From Diacronema lutheri (Eukaryota > Haptophyta > Pavlovophyceae > Pavlovales > Pavlovaceae): a stretch of 64,000 nucleotides of DNA. Numbering within the stretch: the stretch's first letter is position 1; the number at the start of each line of letters is the position of its first letter. The stretch covers positions 992,001 through 1,056,000 of the forward strand of contig JAGTXO010000007.1 in NCBI GenBank assembly GCA_019448385.1. Direction: 5' to 3'. Below, piece after piece: positions 60,140 through 64,000 of this stretch. Below the pieces are notes generated by a model that ran no database searches, was not told the origin of the DNA, and saw only the letters and a program-made list of their open reading frames with translations. Both the position numbers and the translations under genes were made by a program.

Positions 60140-61631
60140 CGCCGCGGCGTCGCCCGCGAGGGCCAGCCCGCCATCGCCCGCGCTCGCGGCCGACGGCGCG
60201 CCCGCGGCGTCTGAGGCGGCGCTTGGCGCGGTGCGAGCGGCGACGGCGGCCGCCGCGTCTCAGACGGCGGCCGCCGCCTCTCAGGCGGCGGCCGCCGCGT
60301 CGGCGGCGGGCGACGCGGCGCGCAAAGCGGCGCAGCTCGAGGAGCGCGTCGCCGTCGCGGAAGCGACGGCCAAGCGCGGCGCCGATGCCGCCGCCGCGCT
60401 CGCGCGCGAGGCGCGCGCGACGGCGGACAGCGCCGCAAACGCCGCGGCTGCGGCCGCGGCGCGCGCGGACGAGCTCGCCGCGGCGGCGAAGGCGAAGAAG
60501 GGCGAAGAGGGCGCGAGCGCGGCGCCGCTCGCCAGGAAGGCGGCCGCGAGCGCCGACGCGGCGGCGGCCGCCGCCGCCAAGGCGAGCAGCGATGCGGCCG
60601 CCGCCGGCGCGCGCGCGAACGCGCTCGCGGCGGAGCTCGGCGCGCTGCGCGACAACGTGCGCGTGGCGCTCGACGGCAAGGCGCGCGCAACGGGCGAGGC
60701 GAGCGCGCGCGCGACGGCGGCGGAGGCGACGGTTGCTGCGCTCGGCGCGCGGGTCGACCAGCTCGCCGCGCTCGTCAAGCGCCTCGACCTGGCCGCGGAG
60801 AGCGCGGCGAGCCGTGCGGCTGCGGACGCGGCCGCGCGCGCGCTCGCCGCCGAGCGCGCGTCGCGCGCCGCGCTCGACAAGGTGCTCGCCGTCGCCGCGT
60901 CGGCCAAGGAGTCCGCGCCCTCGCCGGCCGCGGCGGCCGCGAGCGCGGCGGCAGAGCGCGCCGCCGCGCGCTCTGCCGACAAGGCCGCCGCCGCCGGCCA
61001 AAAGGCGGCGCGCGACGCGGCCGCCGCGGCGAGCGTTGCCAACCGCGCGGAGGAGCTCGCCAAGCGCGCTCTGCACAAGGCGATCACTACAGCGGCCGCG
61101 CCGCCCGCGGCGACGGCCAACGCGGCGGCAGAGCGCACCGCCGCGCGCGCCGCCGACAAGGCCGCCGCCGCCGGCCAAAAGGCGGCGCGCGACGCGGCCG
61201 CCGCCGCGCTCGCCGCGGACCGCGCGTCGGCGAAGGCAGACTCTGCAACCAGGTCGGCCGCCGAGCTCAAGGCCTCGCGCGAGCTCGCGCTGCAGACGAC
61301 GCGCGAGGCGGCGGAGGCGGCGGCGCGCCGCGCCGCCGACGCCGAGCGCCGCGCCAGCGAGCACGGCTCGCGCGTCGTGCGCACGGCGCAGGAGTTGAGC
61401 GCCGTCGAGCGGCGCGTCGCGGCGCTGGAGCTTCGCAAGCAGCCGCGTGGCGAGTCGGCGCCCCAACCGGCGAGCTGCGCACTCGAGGCGGGCTTTGCGC
61501 CACACGGCGCGGCGCGCGTCACCGGCGCGGCGCGGCAAGTGCTTCGATACGTGCTGGACCGCTGCCACGGCCGCGCCGGCTGCGTGTCGGAGGCGACGCG
61601 CAGCTTGCACGCGCACGCCACGAGCATCTGA
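55560..61631 (+). CDS. Giant ankyrin-repeat, coiled-coil, single-pass membrane protein
   Basis: Six exons: 55560-55936, 56093-57033, 57272-57480, 57614-57727, 58009-58068, 58251-61631; phases 2,1,0,0,0 all match; 1693 residues. About six ankyrin repeats occupy residues 55-310 (GWSAIHLVSEHGHDIAIDWL, TPLMWAARRGHMMAVKMLIE joined across intron 1, GSTALHLAASQGHLKACEVL). A Ser/Pro linker leads into more than 1000 residues of Ala-rich coiled coil. A hydrophobic helix (LLVVLVVATLVCAAGAALGA) lies near residue 1100 in the middle of it, so coiled coil sits on both sides of a membrane. The C terminus has four Cys (e.g. CALEAGF, DRCHGRAGC). Function unknown; organelle tethering is a guess. Confidence 0.8.
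57880..57985. repeat. 49-bp tandem duplication in an intron
   Basis: GTGCGCGTAACGAATGACCC followed by GCGCGTGCCGTGCGTCGTCA occurs twice in tandem within intron 4 of the ankyrin gene. 58077-58145, in the next intron, is a run of CGCGCGCCG repeats. Confidence 0.9.
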
Positions 61632-61700
61632 GCGGCGGCGCGGGAGGGAAGTGGGACTGATTGTGAATGTCATCTGGAAAGAGCGAAAACGGCTGCCGAG

Positions 61701-62912
61701 TCACGTAGTGTCGCCGTCAACGGGAGTCCTACTCTGCTCTTGGCTGCACGCTGTGCGGCTGCCGTCGCTCGCGTCGGCGTCCGCCAGCGGCTCGGCCGCC
61801 CGTGCCTCGCCCCTACCCTCCCCGGGGCCCTCGCGCTTGGCAGAGTTGGCGAAGGCATGGCGCGCGATGGCCTCAGCCTCGAGCGCGCACACCGCGCGCA
61901 CGGCCGCCGCGTTCGCCGGTGTGGGCACGCCCACGCGCTCGCCGAGCTGCACGACGGCGCCGTTGAGGAAGGCGATCTCGGTCGGCCGGCCGGCGTCGAG
62001 ATCTTCAACGGTCGAGCTTTTGGCTGCCGAGCCGGCGAGCGGGTCGCGGCCGCTGAGCAGCGCGAGCGTGGCGAGGAGGGTGCGGAGGAGCGCGTTGAGC
62101 GGCCACCACGCGAGCGCGCGCATCACGAAGGGCAGCGCGCGCATGCGCCGCGGCTCGACGCGCAAGCCGAGCGTGGCGAAGACGGCGCGCAGCTCCGCCA
62201 TCGTCTCGGCGGCGAGCGCGCACGCGTCACGGTCAAGCAGCATCGGGCCGAGCGCCTTTTTGAAGATGGCGTTGGGCGCGTTCAGCATGTTGAGCATGAG
62301 CTTGCCGCGTAGCTCGCACGCGTGCCGCTCGGAGGGCACGATGCGCGTGGGCACGCCCGCACGGCCGAGGAGCGCGGCGAGCGGCGCGACGCCATCGAGC
62401 ACGAGCTCGACGAGGGGGCCCGCGCGGACGACGCGCCCCTCGGCATGCGCGAGCGTGGCTGAGATGGTGACCACCGCCTGGTGGATTGGCCGGTCCGCCG
62501 CCGCCGCTCCGCCGAGAAGCGCGCGCATCTCGTCGGCGGCGCCAAGCCCGTTCTGCAGCAGCACGATCGGCACGCGCGCTGGGAGGTGCGCTGCAAGCAG
62601 CTCGGCGACGGCCGCGTTCGCATGGCGCTTCGTGGCGACGAGCACGTACGTTGCCCCGCGCAGCCGCTCCGGCGCCTCGCCCGCGCTTGCGAACGCGGAG
62701 GCGCAGGCCGCGGGAGGCAGCACGCGCGCGCGGCCCGCGATCTCCAGGGTCAGGCCGACCGACTGGACGGCCGCGCGCAGCGCGCGGCCCGTAGCCGAGT
62801 CGCGCATCAAGAAGCTCACCCTCACGCCGCCCCCGGCGAGGCTGAGCTCGCCGCCAACCCAGCATCCGATCGAGCCGGCGCCGAGCACGACCACGTGATC
62901 GCCGCACGACAT
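61701..62912 (-). CDS. Ketopantoate-reductase-like (ApbA/PanE family) dehydrogenase
   Basis: Single exon, 403 residues, ATG 62912. Rossmann start VVVLGAGSIGCWVGGELSLA, then LVATKRHANAAVAEL and VLLQNGLGAADEMR, all typical of the N-terminal NADPH domain. The C-terminal domain shows HACELRGKLMLNMLNAPNAI (Lys and Asn catalytic positions) and KSSTVEDLDAGRPTEIAFLN (Ser/Asp-Glu motif with GRPTE). Family members reduce 2-dehydropantoate to pantoate in coenzyme A synthesis or act on other 2-oxo acids. The family usually runs to about 300 residues; the extra length is a Gly/Ala/Glu-rich tail after the conserved region and an Arg-rich insertion. True substrate uncertain. Confidence 0.85.
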   Translation of the reverse strand: MSCGDHVVVLGAGSIGCWVGGELSLAGGGVRVSFLMRDSATGRALRAAVQSVGLTLEIAGRARVLPPAACASAFASAGEAPERLRGATYVLVATKRHANAAVAELLAAHLPARVPIVLLQNGLGAADEMRALLGGAAAADRPIHQAVVTISATLAHAEGRVVRAGPLVELVLDGVAPLAALLGRAGVPTRIVPSERHACELRGKLMLNMLNAPNAIFKKALGPMLLDRDACALAAETMAELRAVFATLGLRVEPRRMRALPFVMRALAWWPLNALLRTLLATLALLSGRDPLAGSAAKSSTVEDLDAGRPTEIAFLNGAVVQLGERVGVPTPANAAAVRAVCALEAEAIARHAFANSAKREGPGEGRGEARAAEPLADADASDGSRTACSQEQSRTPVDGDTT

Positions 62913-63044
62913 CGCTCACTTCACCCCGCGAGGCGACAAGTCAAGGGCCCTCACATGCCAGTCGAGTGTCGACTCTCAAGGTGCACAACGCCAGAGGGGG
63001 AGATCCGGAGAGGCGGACGCGAGGCGCGCGCTCCCGCGCCGCCT

Positions 63045-63682
63045 CTACGGGTTGAATGAGAGCCTTCGCAGCTTGTGGTGCACCTCGCACGTCAGCTCGC
63101 CGATGCGTGCATCGGATGAGTTGCGCTTGTCCGCGCGGCGCGCCTGCGGGCTGTGGGCAAACGCACAGGCCACCTGCCGCGTGAACTCGCCATCCATTTT
63201 GAGTGGCCAAACCAGCTCAAACATCGGGAGCTCATGCGCGCCCGCGTCGGCGACGGATGTGCCTGCGGAAATCGTGCTCGCGCTTGTCCCGCGCGGTACG
63301 GCGACGGGTCGCGCGAGGTGGAAGCCGTCGTCCTCGCGGATCGGAACGCCGCTCTCATCGAACTCGACAAAGATGACGAGAAACGCGTCCTCAAACACGG
63401 TGAACTTGTACGCCGGCGACCAGCCCGACGGCAGGAAGCTGCGTACCGACCGAATGCGCGCACGTGGGCACGGGGCAGCCGCGGCGCGCACGCACATGAA
63501 CGGTGCGACGTTGACCGCGCGTTCAGACGCTGGGCGCGCAAGCCTTTGGCGGCAAAGGACGACGCGCCGGCGCCAGGTGCGCGCATCGGCGCGCACTGCT
63601 TCACGACCGCAAAGCGCGCGATGCCCTTTGCCGGAAAGTAGGGCAGGCAGCTGACGAGGCACGGGAGCGGCAGCGCGCTCAT
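63045..63682 (-). CDS. Small conserved-looking protein of unknown function
   Basis: Two exons, 63682-63597 and 63438-63045 (intron 158 bp, GTGCGCGCC...GTACGCAG, phase 2); 159 residues. Joined product begins MSALPLPCLVSCLPYFPAKG and contains IARFAVVKHFLPSGWSPAYK followed by FTVFEDAFLVIFVEFDESGV, a beta-rich pattern, and ends with a basic stretch (RADKRNSSDAR). Smooth joining of a hydrophobic beta strand across the intron supports the model. No family recognised. Confidence 0.6.
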
Positions 63683-64000
63683 GCCGCGATGGGCGGCACG
63701 GGGCCAAGCGAGCCGCGACGATCACGCGCCGCTGCTCAGCCCCCGCCGTGTCTGGTAGGCGCCAGCGCTCTGTCTCGCTCCCGTTCGCCCTCCGCGAGGG
63801 CGAGCGGGAAGTCAAAAAGTCGGCAAGGTCCTCACAAAAAACGTGAAAACTGAAAAGGAATTTAAAGGTTTTTCTATTGAGGGCCCGTTTTACGTTTTGG
63901 TGCTGCGACTGGTCTTCTCAACGCGCTCTTCGAGACACGCGCGTCAGCTCGACCCAAGGTGAGAGGTGCACGCCCCTGCACGGCACGGCGCGGCCCGCGC
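63683..64000. promoter_or_regulatory. Upstream region of the last gene
   Basis: 63830-63895 is strikingly AT-rich for this genome (AACTGAAAAGGAATTTAAAG, then GTTTTTCTATTG) and sits about 150-210 bp upstream of ATG 63682, so it is a likely promoter. Nothing else is recognisable up to the window end. Confidence 0.4.

Overview
This is nuclear DNA of a photosynthetic eukaryote with a very GC-rich genome. The best guess is a haptophyte-type alga with a red-lineage plastid. Three things point there: a fucoxanthin/chlorophyll a-c light-harvesting gene (32.6-33.4 kb) with a bipartite-looking plastid leader, typical eukaryotic genes (VPS11, SERCA, Orai-like channel, actin-related protein, Rad51-family recombinase, chromodomain protein), and short introns. 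The exact genus is inference. Almost every frame is open for long stretches because of base composition, so calls rest on protein motifs and on intron models that restore conserved junctions.

Layout: 0-1.8 kb 3' part of VPS11; 1.9-3.7 kb a dispersed repeat (second copy 42.4-44.0 kb); 3.9-5.5 kb a small gene and a RING-CH gene; 5.45-6.3 kb degenerate H2A/H2B histone remnants; 6.4-13.2 kb a four-exon nucleoside-hydrolase-like fusion whose introns carry minisatellites; 13.5-20.4 kb DGAT2-like, a secreted unknown, protein O-mannosyltransferase, tyrosine/tryptophan-permease-like and HAD phosphatase genes; 20.5-24.9 kb an Ala-rich coiled coil; 25-31.2 kb Orai-like, chromodomain, sorbitol-dehydrogenase-like and ENaC-like genes; 31.3-33.4 kb a dual-specificity phosphatase and the light-harvesting protein; 33.6-38.7 kb phospholipase D; 38.8-39.5 and 44.0-44.7 kb retroelement-like fragments; 39.9-41.9 kb a short coiled-coil protein and an actin-related protein, followed by a 90-bp tandem array; 44.7-45.6 kb a BED-finger transposase fragment; 45.7-46.4 kb glutathione S-transferase; 47.2-53.7 kb SERCA pump, amino-acid permease and RJL GTPase; 54.0-55.2 kb a RadA-like recombinase; 55.6-61.6 kb a giant ankyrin/coiled-coil/membrane protein; 61.7-62.9 kb ketopantoate-reductase-like; 63.0-63.7 kb an unknown.

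Genome-wide habits seen here: head-to-head gene pairs whose start codons lie 8, 14, 43, 92 and 155 bp apart; 20 of 28 modelled introns beginning GTGCG instead of the usual GTRAG; and long poly-G runs on the coding strand just after the stop codon of several minus-strand genes. There is no operon-like pathway organisation; the genes are housekeeping, trafficking, lipid, calcium and DNA-repair genes. No tRNA, rRNA or CRISPR was recognised.
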